The notes under the pieces: model-generated
What the model saw: only the letters and a program-made list of their open reading frames with translations
What the model was told of the DNA's origin: nothing
The model's database searches: none
Assembly: GCA_036384215.1 (NCBI GenBank)
Contig: DASVMX010000143.1
Span: 1-64,000, forward strand
DNA length: 64,000 nucleotides
DNA from: Paraktedonobacter sp036384215
GTDB taxonomy: Bacteria; Chloroflexota; Ktedonobacteria; Ktedonobacterales; Ktedonobacteraceae
Direction of reading: 5' to 3'
Program-made: the position numbers and the translations under genes
Shown: one piece after another, positions 52,426-61,674 of the stretch
Layout: each line of letters begins with the position of its first letter
Numbering within the stretch: position 1 is the first letter of the stretch

Positions 52426-53397
52426 TTAGCGCCCCTTTCCACCCGCCACCCACGCGCCCGGCACCGGCACTGTCTGGAGAATCTCATCCAGAATAGCCGC
52501 TGAGGTAATACCTCGGACACGCGCAGCAGGTGTAACAATGATTCGGTGCGCCAGCGTTGCTTTACTCAACAACTTCACATCATCGGGAATCACGTAGCCG
52601 CGCCCGCGCATGGCCGCCAGCGCCTGTGAAGCCCGAAATAACGCCAGAGAACCGCGCGGGCTGGCTCCCAGGTAGATATTGTTGTGTGAACGCGTCGCAC
52701 TGGCCAGCGCGACAATATATTCACGAATCGATGGGTCCACATGCACAGAGCGCACCTGCTGCTGAATCTGCACCAGTTCCTCGGCGCGCATAATCTGCTC
52801 CAGGTCGTCCAGAGGATGATGAAATTGATGCGAATCCAGGATATTCACCTCGTCCTGCTGTCGTGGATAGCCCAGAGTAATATTCATCATAAAGCGGTCA
52901 AGCTGCGCTTCGGGCAAAGGGAAAGTACCTTCATATTCAATTGGGTTCTGCGTGGCCATGACCATAAAGGGATCTGGCAGTTTATAAGTCGAGCCATCAA
53001 CGGTCAACTGCGCCTCTTCCATCGCCTCAAGAAGTGCGGATTGCGTTTTAGGAGTTGCGCGGTTAATCTCGTCCGCCAGCACGATCTGAGCCATCACAGG
53101 GCCAGGTCTGAATTCAAAATTTCCTGTCTTCTGGTTATAAATGGAGACGCCAGTGACATCACTCGGCAAAAGGTCGGGGGTAAACTGGATGCGCTTAAAT
53201 GTGCAACCAATCGAGCGCGCAATGGCCTTGGTCAACACTGTCTTGCCCACGCCGGGCACATCCTCAATTAACACATGCCCGTGGCAGATCACAGCAATGA
53301 GACTAAAAGCCACCGATTCCGCTTTGCCAACAATAACTTTCTCAACGTTATTAATTACTCGTTGAACCGCAGTAGCTAAATCCTGTACAGACTGCAT
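52426..53397 (-). CDS. MoxR-family AAA+ ATPase
   Basis: 323 residues. Walker A in LIEDVPGVGKTVLTKAIAR, Walker B in IVLADEINRATPKTQSALLE, sensor and lid regions VMATQNPIEYEGTFPLPEAQ and LGASPRGSLALFRASQALA. A chaperone-like ATPase working on the VWA/DUF58 partner. It is the first gene of the three-gene operon; the 272 bp upstream (53398-53669) hold only divergent promoter sequence toward acyP. Confidence 0.93.
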   Translation of the reverse strand: MQSVQDLATAVQRVINNVEKVIVGKAESVAFSLIAVICHGHVLIEDVPGVGKTVLTKAIARSIGCTFKRIQFTPDLLPSDVTGVSIYNQKTGNFEFRPGPVMAQIVLADEINRATPKTQSALLEAMEEAQLTVDGSTYKLPDPFMVMATQNPIEYEGTFPLPEAQLDRFMMNITLGYPRQQDEVNILDSHQFHHPLDDLEQIMRAEELVQIQQQVRSVHVDPSIREYIVALASATRSHNNIYLGASPRGSLALFRASQALAAMRGRGYVIPDDVKLLSKATLAHRIIVTPAARVRGITSAAILDEILQTVPVPGAWVAGGKGR

Positions 53398-53669
53398 GCT
53401 TTTCTCCCCAGAAATCCTGATCTGATATTACAACTCCTGAAACAGTGTGGAACAATTTGGCAACTTGCAATGGCTATCCTCTAGTTTATCACGCGACAGC
53501 AAGGTCACAAAGAGATTTTTTGCCAGAGTTCCAATTGTTTATCGTTGTGTATATTACTACGCCGTCAGGAGACGATTTGTCGCAGGGTTGTCGATAATCT
53601 AGCCCAGAAACCTGAATCTGGCCTGAGAGGCACTGGTGAGAATGGTCCAACTATGATATCATAGGCTCC

Positions 53670-53969
53670 ATGGAAAACCAGAATACAAGTAATCAGGCAC
53701 AAGAACTTCACGCTGTTGTGCATGGCCGGGTTCAGGGAGTTGGTTTTCGCTATTTTGTGGTAGAGAAGGCGCTGGGCCTGGGCTTGCGCGGGTACGCGCG
53801 CAATGAAAGCGATGGCAGTGTGGAGGTGCTGGCTCAGGGGCCGCGCCCGGCCCTGGAAAACTTGCTGGCGCTCCTCTGGCGCGGACCTTCCGCCGCCACT
53901 GTCTCTCAGGTAGAGGTGGACTGGGGCAAACCGTCAACCCACGTGAGCAGCTTCCACGTTCGCTGGTAA
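53670..53969 (+). CDS. acyP: Acylphosphatase
   Basis: 99 residues. HGRVQGVGFRYFVVEKALG contains the substrate-binding Arg, and YARNESDGSVEVLAQG contains the catalytic Asn. The C-terminus VDWGKPSTHVSSFHVRW is typical. It hydrolyses acyl phosphates in the cytosol. A stand-alone gene between the MoxR operon and gatCA. Confidence 0.93.
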   Translation: MENQNTSNQAQELHAVVHGRVQGVGFRYFVVEKALGLGLRGYARNESDGSVEVLAQGPRPALENLLALLWRGPSAATVSQVEVDWGKPSTHVSSFHVRW

Positions 53970-54159
53970 ACGTTGGTGTGCACCTGTTCTCATTAGTTAT
54001 GAACGCCAGGTTTCTGCTGGATATACCATACCAGGCAAGCAAACAAGCAACTCGCGAATATGGCGTGCGCGGTGACGCTCTTGACGCGCCGTCTCGGCTC
54101 GCACATATTCCGGCCCGCCGGACAGGCAGGATAGATCATTTGTCGCAAAGGGGTTTTTT

Positions 54160-54450
54160 ATGATTGATCGCAAAACCGTCATGCATATCGCAAAGCTCGC
54201 CCGTCTGGGTTTAAAAGAAGAAGAGATCGATGTGCTGGGGCAGCAGCTCTCGGTGATTCTGGAAAATATCGCGATCCTGCAAGAGGCCGACGTTTCTGGT
54301 GTTTCGCCCACCGCGCACGCATCGCGCCTGCATAATGTCATGCGCGACGATATCCCGCAGCCCTCGTACGCGCCAGAGGTGCTGCTGGCGAATGCGCCCG
54401 CGCAAGAAGATAACTGCTTGAAAGTCCGCGCGGTGTTGGAGGAAGCATAA
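54160..54450 (+). CDS. gatC: Asp/Glu-tRNA amidotransferase subunit C
   Basis: 96 residues. MIDRKTVMHIAKLARLGLKE, EIDVLGQQLSVILENIAILQ and the end LHNVMRDDIPQPSY are hallmarks of GatC, the small linker of the GatCAB complex that turns misacylated Glu-tRNA-Gln or Asp-tRNA-Asn into the amidated form. gatA follows 2 bp later. gatB is not in the window. Confidence 0.93.
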   Translation: MIDRKTVMHIAKLARLGLKEEEIDVLGQQLSVILENIAILQEADVSGVSPTAHASRLHNVMRDDIPQPSYAPEVLLANAPAQEDNCLKVRAVLEEA

Positions 54451-54452
54451 AG

Positions 54453-55913
54453 ATGAGTGAACTCTATAAGCTGACGATTGACGAGGCGGGCAAGCTCCTG
54501 CGTGCGGGCAAGCTCTCTGCGGTGGAACTGACACAGGCTCACCTGGACCGCATTCGCGCAGTTGACGATAAGGTCAAGGCCTTTACGCTGGTTACAGACG
54601 ACCTGGCGTTGAAACAGGCTGAAGAAGCTGATCGCCGCCTGCGCAGTGGCCAGGATGTGACCCCGCTGACGGGCATTCCACTGGGCATCAAAGACGTGAT
54701 CTGCACCAAAGATATCACCACCACCTGTGGCTCGCGCATGCTGGAAAACTTCAAGCCGCCCTACGACGCGGCGGTGATGGAGAAGCTGAACGCGGCTGGC
54801 GCGGTGATGCTGGGCAAGACCAATATGGACGAGTTCGCCATGGGCTCTTCCACTGAGCACTCGGCCTTCTTTCCCACGCACAATCCCTGGGATCTCGAAC
54901 GTGCGCCGGGCGGCAGTAGCGGCGGCTCGGCTGCCGCGGTGGCTGCCGGTATGGCAATGGGTACGCTGGGCAGCGATACTGGCGGCTCAATCCGCCAGCC
55001 CGCGGCCCTCTGCAACATCGTTGGCCTGAAACCGACCTATGGCCGTGTCTCGCGCTTTGGCCTGATCGCCTTCGCCTCTTCGCTGGACCAGATCGGACCC
55101 TTTACGCGCAGCGCCCGCGACGCGGCCCTGATCATGCAGACCATCTCTGGCGCCGATCCCCGCGATGCTACCTGCTCACCCGAGTCGGTAGCCGATTATG
55201 CTGCCGCGCTGAACGGCGATATCAAAGGTATACGCATCGGTGTCCCTACGGAATACCGGGTCGAGGGCACACAGACAGGTGTGGAGCAGGCTGTACGCTC
55301 CTCAATCGAGAAGTTGCGCGAACTGGGGGCAGAGGTCGAAGAGGTCTCGCTGCCACACACGCGCTTTGGCGTCCCGGCCTACTATATTATTGCTCCTGCC
55401 GAGGCCAGCGCGAACCTCTCGCGCTACGATGGCGTCAAATATGGCTACTCTTACCGCGATACCGACGATATGTGGGAGGCGCTGGAGAAGACGCGCGAGT
55501 TCGGCTTTGGCCAGGAAGTCAAGCGTCGCATTATGCTGGGCACCTATGCGCTTTCGTCCGGCTACTACGACGCCTACTACAAACAGGCCGAGAAAGTGCG
55601 CACATTGATTGCACGCGACTTCAGCGAGGCCTTCGCCAGGTTCGACGTGCTGGCCAGCGCGACCAGTCCCTCGGTAGCCTTCCGCCTGGGCGAAATCTCT
55701 GATCCCTACGAGATGTACTTGCAGGATGTCTTCACCATTCCAGCCAACCTGGCCGGCATCTGCGGCGTCTCCATCCCAGGTGGCTTTAGCCAGGGTCTGC
55801 CCGTCGGACTGCAACTGCTCGGCAACGTCTTCGCGGAGGACAAAATTCTGCGCGTGGCCGATGCCTTCGAGCGCGTCACCGACTACCATACCCGCTGGCC
55901 CGAAAATCTGTAA
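54453..55913 (+). CDS. gatA: Asp/Glu-tRNA amidotransferase subunit A
   Basis: 486 residues. The amidase signature is complete: Lys in GIPLGIKDVICTKDI, the Gly/Ser motif PGGSSGGSAAAVAAGMA, and the catalytic cis-Ser/Ser in GSDTGGSIRQPAALCN. The C-terminus has SIPGGFSQGLPVGLQLLGN and ends DYHTRWPENL. It releases ammonia from glutamine for the GatB reaction. Same operon as gatC. Confidence 0.95.
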   Translation: MSELYKLTIDEAGKLLRAGKLSAVELTQAHLDRIRAVDDKVKAFTLVTDDLALKQAEEADRRLRSGQDVTPLTGIPLGIKDVICTKDITTTCGSRMLENFKPPYDAAVMEKLNAAGAVMLGKTNMDEFAMGSSTEHSAFFPTHNPWDLERAPGGSSGGSAAAVAAGMAMGTLGSDTGGSIRQPAALCNIVGLKPTYGRVSRFGLIAFASSLDQIGPFTRSARDAALIMQTISGADPRDATCSPESVADYAAALNGDIKGIRIGVPTEYRVEGTQTGVEQAVRSSIEKLRELGAEVEEVSLPHTRFGVPAYYIIAPAEASANLSRYDGVKYGYSYRDTDDMWEALEKTREFGFGQEVKRRIMLGTYALSSGYYDAYYKQAEKVRTLIARDFSEAFARFDVLASATSPSVAFRLGEISDPYEMYLQDVFTIPANLAGICGVSIPGGFSQGLPVGLQLLGNVFAEDKILRVADAFERVTDYHTRWPENL

Positions 55914-55920
55914 CTGCATT

Positions 55921-55977
55921 CTCGTTTGTCCGATACGCGCGTCTGGCCGATATTCCGCCGCGCGCCGGACAAACGAG
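55921..55977 (+). terminator. Hairpin just after gatA
   Basis: CTCGTTTGTCCG (55921-55932) and CGGACAAACGAG (55966-55977) form a perfect 12-bp stem. The GC-rich interior (ACGCGCG, CGCGCG) can pair further. It starts 8 bp past the gatA stop. No T run, so read-through toward dacA is possible. Confidence 0.55.
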
Positions 55978-56144
55978 ATCTCTGTTCTGAATTTGCTCTT
56001 TAGTATTTTATAATACACATATTCACAAAAGGCATAGACATTGGCTATAAGAAAAGGCCGGGGCGCGTAAAGGACATGGCTCGGCTTACCAGGAACTTCT
56101 TGTGGCTATGCGGGTCTTTGCTTTGAAGAATTGAGAAACGACCA

Positions 56145-57158
56145 ATGAATCGACGGAGACTACTTGCTTTTATTCTGCTTGCTCTTGCTATTCTGATTAT
56201 TATCGGCGCACCCATCTGGTTCTTTACGCCTCTCAGCAGCGCCTTTGACACTCCGCTGGCCCCCACGGCGGCACCGCTGGATCTTCTGACCGTGACTCCC
56301 GTACCCAGAGTTACACCCGTGGCCATCCTGACTCCACAGGGCAAGCCAGCAACAATCCTGGCCAGCGAAGCCATTCTGGTAGACGCGGACACCAGCACGA
56401 TCCTCTACGAAAAAAAGGCCGAAACCCCGGTCCCTATGGCCAGCACAACCAAGATCATGACCGCCCTGATCGCCATCCGGTCCGGCAATCTCGACCAGGT
56501 GATTACTGTAGGGCAGGACGCGGTGAATGAAGATAAAATCGGCAGCAACGCCAACCTCGCGGTTGGCGAGAAACTTTCGCTCAAAGAACTGCTCTACGCC
56601 CTGCTGTTGCCCTCCGGTGACGATGCCGCCGTGGCCATCGCGGACGGCGTAGCCGGTTCACAGGATGCCTTTACCGCCATTATGAACGTCGAGGCTCAGA
56701 AACTCCACCTGTTCCAGACCCATTTCGATAACCCTACCGGCCTGGATACGGATCTCAACCTGAACCCCTTACCTGGCAACGCGCATTACACCACACCTTA
56801 TGATTTTGTGCGCCTGGCCCACTACGCCATGAGCATTCCGCTCTTCGCGCAAATCGTCAGCATGCCAACCTATCACCTCGCGGCCAGCGCCACTCACGCG
56901 AACTTTAACTGGAAAAATACTAACACGATGCTAACCACCTACAAAGGAGCGCTGGGCGTCAAAACCGGCTGGACCGGTGCCGCGGGCGGCTGCCTGGTCT
57001 TCTCCGCCAAACGCAACGGCCACAGTCTGATTGGCGTCGTGTTCCATTCCAGCCGCACTAACAGCACCCAGTTACAAGACGAACAGACGCGCGTGGCCGA
57101 CGCCGAAACTCTGCTCACCTGGGGCTTTGCCCTGCCCGCCCAGATGCCCAGGGTATAG
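56145..57158 (+). CDS. D-alanyl-D-alanine carboxypeptidase (peptidase S11)
   Basis: 337 residues. An N-terminal membrane anchor (LLAFILLALAILIIIGAPIW) is followed by the S11 serine peptidase domain. The SxxK nucleophile is in PMASTTKIMTALIA (about residue 98). The SxN position reads LPSGDDAAVAIADG (SGD), and the KTG box is GVKTGWTGAAGG (about 273). It trims peptidoglycan side chains outside the cell. It lacks the C-terminal PBP5 domain II, so it is a short-form enzyme. Confidence 0.9.
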   Translation: MNRRRLLAFILLALAILIIIGAPIWFFTPLSSAFDTPLAPTAAPLDLLTVTPVPRVTPVAILTPQGKPATILASEAILVDADTSTILYEKKAETPVPMASTTKIMTALIAIRSGNLDQVITVGQDAVNEDKIGSNANLAVGEKLSLKELLYALLLPSGDDAAVAIADGVAGSQDAFTAIMNVEAQKLHLFQTHFDNPTGLDTDLNLNPLPGNAHYTTPYDFVRLAHYAMSIPLFAQIVSMPTYHLAASATHANFNWKNTNTMLTTYKGALGVKTGWTGAAGGCLVFSAKRNGHSLIGVVFHSSRTNSTQLQDEQTRVADAETLLTWGFALPAQMPRV

Positions 57159-57182
57159 CACACAAATTCAAGCCTGACACGC

Positions 57183-58238
57183 TCACTCACCAAAGGCGTT
57201 GAAAACCTGGGCATAATCGTATGGCTGCTGATCGATGCCGCTACAGCCATGGGGCGCGGTCTGAGAGGTGGTACAGGAGCGGTCGCGCCTGATGCTCCAG
57301 AAAGAAACCAGAGCCATCTGCTGACGCTCGGCAAAGTTATTGACGAGCTGCGCGTCCCGCAGGGTGAAAATCTCGCGGGTATGGTCATTGACCCCGATCA
57401 TAGGCGTCAGGCCAAGCATACCCCAGAGCTGGTCGGCGCTTTTCGCCGGATAGAGTTGCTGCAACTGGCGAAAAACGCTGCCGGCCGCGGTAATAGCGTT
57501 CTGCCCCATCTGATCGCCAGGTGCGTTTTTACTGTAATAGTCCATGATCATCAGATTCACGACATCGACGCGCACCCCGTCCTGGATGGCATTGCGTAAG
57601 AGATTCAGACTGCTCTGGCCCAGGCCCGTCGTCTCGACAGGCAGGGTATAAGAGATGTTAAGCTGCCGGCCAGCCCGCGCCGCATAGCGCTGCAAAGCGG
57701 CGATTGCCCGATTGCGCAAGCGGGTCGCCTGGCTATTTTTTAAGGTCTGCCCTTCAATATCAAAGTCGAGATGGCTCAGACCATAGGCGTCAATGGTCGC
57801 CTGGTATTGTGCAAACAGATCAGGTAAGGTATTACACACGGTAGCCAGTTCTGAATTGGCTGAGCCGCCAAAGGCCACGCGCACATCGCCGCCGCGCGCA
57901 CGCAAAGCGGCGATGTTATCGCGCATCCACGAGCCAATCGGCTGCCTGGTGTTCCAGGTCGCCTGGCAGGTTTTATCCTTGCTTCCCTCAACGAAAGCCA
58001 GCGTGAAAAAACGCGCGCCGCTGGCCCTCGACAGCGCCACCAGGTCGATCTCACTGGACGCGTCGTTACTATACGGCGCGAAATACCGCGTCGGCCAGCG
58101 CATTCGCCTCATCTGCTCTACTTTCCTCTGTTCATCCCCACGATGCGCAAACGCCAGGCTCCCACTTGCCACCAGCGCGCTCAATCCCAGAAAACACAGC
58201 ACTATTGACCGCCACACATACATTTTTCGTCTGTCCAT
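57183..58238 (-). CDS. GH18-like secreted glycoside hydrolase (chitinase-like)
   Basis: 351 residues. A signal peptide, SIVLCFLGLSALVASGSLAF, leads into a TIM-barrel type domain (RYFAPYSNDASSEIDLVALS, DVRVAFGGSANSELATVC). The active-site motif of family 18, DxxDxDxE, is seen in degenerate form as GLSHLDFDIEGQ, with the Asp-x-Glu pair kept. VDVVNLMIMDYYSKNAP and MGMLGLTPMIGVND-like strands follow. A secreted chitinase or related enzyme is likely; activity is not certain. Convergent with dacA. Confidence 0.8.
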   Translation of the reverse strand: MDRRKMYVWRSIVLCFLGLSALVASGSLAFAHRGDEQRKVEQMRRMRWPTRYFAPYSNDASSEIDLVALSRASGARFFTLAFVEGSKDKTCQATWNTRQPIGSWMRDNIAALRARGGDVRVAFGGSANSELATVCNTLPDLFAQYQATIDAYGLSHLDFDIEGQTLKNSQATRLRNRAIAALQRYAARAGRQLNISYTLPVETTGLGQSSLNLLRNAIQDGVRVDVVNLMIMDYYSKNAPGDQMGQNAITAAGSVFRQLQQLYPAKSADQLWGMLGLTPMIGVNDHTREIFTLRDAQLVNNFAERQQMALVSFWSIRRDRSCTTSQTAPHGCSGIDQQPYDYAQVFNAFGE

Positions 58239-58381
58239 ACGCTTCCATCCTTTTTCGCTGGCTCACATTCCCCTGGCAAACACGAAAAGCATTCTTTGCA
58301 ACCAGGAACTATCTATTTACACTATACTGTCGGCAAAAACACCTACCTGCTCTTTCTTGCATAATGAGGTCATAGCATTCT

Positions 58382-58828
58382 TCACATAGTTTCCAGGGCA
58401 AAGAACGGGTGGCCAACTACCGAGCGCTCAAACTCCTCAAGCGAGGAGGCCGCCGTGACGCCAAAATTGCGGGCGAAGGGGTAGCCGCGTTTGACTTCTT
58501 CTCGTAAAACGAGGGCTGCTTCTTCAGGAGACAGTTCTCTCGCGGTGACGATTTCGGAACGCCGCCCGCGCGTGAGGGTGGCTTCTCCTGCTGCTCGTAG
58601 ATTGAGCACCCAGTCTCCCGCTCCAGCGCAGGCTACATAGCGCTTTCCATTGCGCCCAAGAAGCGCGAGAGGGACTGCACGCGGCTGCACGCTTTTGCGC
58701 CCGCGCACCGTCAGCAGATAGATGTGATAACTCTTGAAGCCTATGAGCTTGACGCCTGAGCGCAGCAGGGCCGTCGTCATAACATTTGCCAGACGGACAT
58801 ACAGAGGTGCATGATATGTTTTTGTCAT
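58382..58828 (-). CDS. Deazaflavin (F420)-dependent nitroreductase-family protein
   Basis: 148 residues from the ATG at 58828 (MTKTYHAPLYV), with AAGGAAACA upstream. The pattern YHIYLLTVRGRKSVQPRAVP, ALLGRNGKRYVACAG, GDWVLNLRAAGEATLTRGR and EEVKRGYPFARNFGV is that of the DDN family of split-barrel proteins that bind F420 or FMN. It is divergent from an ECF41-like sigma factor. Such sigma factors often sit next to small oxidoreductases that they control. Confidence 0.85.
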   Translation of the reverse strand: MTKTYHAPLYVRLANVMTTALLRSGVKLIGFKSYHIYLLTVRGRKSVQPRAVPLALLGRNGKRYVACAGAGDWVLNLRAAGEATLTRGRRSEIVTARELSPEEAALVLREEVKRGYPFARNFGVTAASSLEEFERSVVGHPFFALETM

Positions 58829-58907
58829 TGTTTCCTTCTCATTCTCTAAAAAGACTGTATCGTCATGACTATTGCCGATGGTCATCACACAGAAAGAGGG
58901 TTGAATG

Positions 58908-58968
58908 GTCTGATTTGGGACAGATACCAGTTTGATATAGGCAAATCAGACTGAAAAGCTGTCCCAAA
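58908..58968. repeat. Interleaved inverted repeats (A-B-A'-B') between divergent genes
   Basis: GTCTGATTT (58908-58916) pairs with AAATCAGAC (58943-58951), and the overlapping TTTGGGACAG (58914-58923) pairs with CTGTCCCAAA (58959-58968). The two stems share bases, so they can only form alternately or as a pseudoknot-like fold. It lies 80 bp upstream of the nitroreductase-family gene and 146 bp before the sigma gene, in the 285-bp gap that must hold both promoters. Confidence 0.5.
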
Positions 58969-59113
58969 AAGGACTGCTCGTCCCTCTTTCTTTATGATGA
59001 TCGAATACAATGATCATGCCAACAACGTACCTGTTCATCAATAGAGGGAGAAACATAGATGTCAAAAATAGAAAAAACTCCGCTGTTATCCTGGTTAGAA
59101 AAGAAGTAGCCCT

Positions 59114-59977
59114 ATGGAAGAGTCATTTGAAGCCCACCGCTCCTACCTTTTTGCCATTGCCTACCGTATGCTTGGGAGCGCGATGGACGCCGAGGATATG
59201 GTACAGGAAACCTATATACGCTACCAGACCGCGCAGCCTGAGAATATTCACTCACTCAAGGCGTATCTGACCACGATTCTGACGCGCCTGTGTATGGATC
59301 AACTCGATTTAGCGCGCAGGAAGCGAGAAGTATACGTCGGCCCCTGGTTACCGGAGCCGATCCTTACACCAGAGACGCCCGAAACAGCAGATCCAGAGAA
59401 GCGCGTCGAGTTGGAGGAATCAATCTCGCTGGCGTTCCTGGTCCTGTTGGAACAACTCCAACCGTTCGAGCGAGCTGTCTTTCTGCTGCGCGAAGTCTTT
59501 GAGTACGAGTTTGCCGAGATAGCCTCCATACTCGGCAAAAGCGAAGCTGCCTGCCGCCGCTCGTTCAGCCGAGCCAGACCCCATCTACGGGAACATCGAC
59601 CACGCTTCACTGCCTCTCACCAGACGCAGCAACAACTGCTGGACAGCTATGTTCAGGCGGTCGAGAATGGTGAGATGCAGAAGTTGATGAGCTTGCTCTC
59701 CGAGGATGTCGTTCTGTGGACCGATAGTGGCGGAAAACTCAAAACAGCCGCGTTTCGTCCCATTACTGGACGCGATGCAGTGGCACGGTTTAGCGTGGGA
59801 ACAAAACGCTTCAGGCCACTGAATTATCGTGTCGAGAAGGCAGAGGTCAATGGCCAGCCAGCCGTGGTGCTGTATTCTGGTGACCGGGTATTCTCCGTCC
59901 TGACTATTGATATAGAGGCAGAGCATATTCAAACCATTCGAATCATTGCCAACCCGGAGAAGCTCGCGCGGATCTGA
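59114..59977 (+). CDS. ECF sigma factor with SnoaL-like C-terminal domain (ECF41-like)
   Basis: 287 residues. Region 2: FEAHRSYLFAIAYRMLGSAM then DAEDMVQETYIRYQTA. Region 4: LEQLQPFERAVFLLREVF and EIASILGKSEAACRRSFSRA. The C-terminal 110 residues (LLDSYVQAVENGEMQKLMSL, EDVVLWTDSGGKLKTAAFRP) are a SnoaL-like domain that controls activity in this group, which needs no anti-sigma factor. Known ECF41 targets are their own gene and a neighbouring oxidoreductase; here the divergent deazaflavin-type gene is the natural candidate. Confidence 0.9.
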   Translation: MEESFEAHRSYLFAIAYRMLGSAMDAEDMVQETYIRYQTAQPENIHSLKAYLTTILTRLCMDQLDLARRKREVYVGPWLPEPILTPETPETADPEKRVELEESISLAFLVLLEQLQPFERAVFLLREVFEYEFAEIASILGKSEAACRRSFSRARPHLREHRPRFTASHQTQQQLLDSYVQAVENGEMQKLMSLLSEDVVLWTDSGGKLKTAAFRPITGRDAVARFSVGTKRFRPLNYRVEKAEVNGQPAVVLYSGDRVFSVLTIDIEAEHIQTIRIIANPEKLARI

Positions 59978-60094
59978 GGAGAAACAGGCACTGACAAAGT
60001 TCCGGTCTGAAAAAGAGCTGCGAGCCAGAGTTGGTCGCGTCCCTGGCTCGCACACACCACTCATTGTGATATAACCCGACATTACATTCGTACG

Positions 60095-61381
60095 TTACAG
60101 TGATGGTAGTTTTGGATAATAGTCGGGATTCAAGGAAAAGTCGAAGGCCTCGAAGAAGTCGCCGAGTTGAGGGTTGCCGTCGCGTGGGGGAAACGCCGGA
60201 CCGGTTGCCCCGCCGTGAGCCGCATCGTTGTTGGTGCCAGGCGTGGCATGGTCGAACTGGTGATTGATGCTGGCCAGGCTGGGCAGACCGAAGCAGCGCT
60301 CGATGAATTTGAGAATCGAGGAATGTTCGTATAACCGATCAGAGAGGTAGCCGCGGCGCGCGTACGGCGAGACGACCAGGGTGGGTACGCGGTGCCCCAG
60401 GCCATAGGCGTCGAGTTGAGGAGGCGCGACATGATCAAAGAAGCCACCACCCTCGTCATAGGTCAAAAACAGGACCGAGCTCTGCCAGGCACTTGAGGCA
60501 ATCAACGCGTTGATGATCTCGGCCATTTTATCCTGTCCGGTGTGAATGTCAGCGGGCGGGTGCTCGCTAATCAGTGATTCGGTGATCAGAAACGAGACCT
60601 GGGGCAGCTTACTGTTCTTGAGATCATTGTAATAATCGTCCTCGTCGGCGGTCAGGCGCGCGTCCTTTTCCCAGCGTTTGAAAAAGGCCAGCGCGTTGAA
60701 GTGCTCAAGGTCGTCGAAGGTACCATTGCCCAGGCCAAGGTTGTAGCATTTCCAGCTCATGTGGTGGGCATCCAGCAGATCAACAATAGTGGGATATTCC
60801 AGCACTCCCAGGCTCAATGAGTCTGTTGTCACGCCCCCCGAGGTTCCTGCCCAGAGCGCCAGGCGATTGGGAACGGTTGGTCCCAGGACAGAGGCGAAAG
60901 AGCGCCCGCAGAGCGTAAAATGGTCGGCAAGGGCGTAGTAGTACGGCAGATTGGAGCCATCGTAATAGCCCAGAGCTGTCTTCCCATTGGTTGTGTAGAA
61001 GCCATCCATTTTTCCGCCATCCCACTCGCTATGAATTGATTGCCAGGTATGGGAAGGATCGCCGGAGATCGGCAGAAAAAAATGATGCGGAGCTACCCTG
61101 CCGCCATCCCTATCAGGCTGCGTGTAACCGGCAGGCACCCCAAACGCTCCGGCGCGGGGATAATAGCCAAAATAGGTGTCAAAGCTGCGATTTTCCTGGC
61201 ACGCGACCACGATATGCTCAATTGGAAGCGTAGAAGCATAGGGGCGCGCGCGCGCCGCCGCGGCCTGCTGCATCACCTGATAACTCGCGCCCGCCGCCAG
61301 GCCAGCCCCGGCCAGAATACTCAAACCGCTCAAGATCTGCCGGCGCGATTGGCGCCTGGAAACGAGGTCTCGAAAGCTCAT
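60095..61381 (-). CDS. Tat-exported phosphoesterase (phospholipase C/acid phosphatase family)
   Basis: 428 residues. The N-terminus SRRQSRRQILSGLSILAGAG is a twin-arginine signal peptide. The family motif IVVACQENRSFDTYFGYYPR follows, then HTWQSIHSEWDGGKMDGF, GPTVPNRLALWAGTS, LFLTYDEGGGFFDHV and RVPTLVVSPYARRGYL. This is the bacterial phosphoesterase family (PF04185-type) that cleaves phospholipids or phosphate monoesters outside the membrane. Monocistronic; the gap to the next gene (61382-61674) holds a 9-bp inverted repeat (ATCATCCAG at 61443 and CTGGATGAT at 61480) and the promoters. Confidence 0.9.
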   Translation of the reverse strand: MSFRDLVSRRQSRRQILSGLSILAGAGLAAGASYQVMQQAAAARARPYASTLPIEHIVVACQENRSFDTYFGYYPRAGAFGVPAGYTQPDRDGGRVAPHHFFLPISGDPSHTWQSIHSEWDGGKMDGFYTTNGKTALGYYDGSNLPYYYALADHFTLCGRSFASVLGPTVPNRLALWAGTSGGVTTDSLSLGVLEYPTIVDLLDAHHMSWKCYNLGLGNGTFDDLEHFNALAFFKRWEKDARLTADEDDYYNDLKNSKLPQVSFLITESLISEHPPADIHTGQDKMAEIINALIASSAWQSSVLFLTYDEGGGFFDHVAPPQLDAYGLGHRVPTLVVSPYARRGYLSDRLYEHSSILKFIERCFGLPSLASINHQFDHATPGTNNDAAHGGATGPAFPPRDGNPQLGDFFEAFDFSLNPDYYPKLPSL

Positions 61382-61674
61382 AAAAGGTTCGTCTCCCTAC
61401 TCTCAATGATGGTGTTTTCCCGGCACCCGCCGGCGCAGACACATCATCCAGGCTTGGCCCGGCAGGCCAGTAGTTCTTGCTGGATGATCTACCCGGGGGT
61501 ACTACGGATGACACATCAAGATACATCGATTCGTAACCAAATAAACGGCACGTGTCCGGCTATTTACGCACAGAGTCCGGCTTTCAAAGACTAGCAAGAC
61601 ACGGGCAAACATGATAGAATAGCTTTGCCTACGTAATCCACAACTATAATTTTTATTGAGTAGAGTAAACCAAT

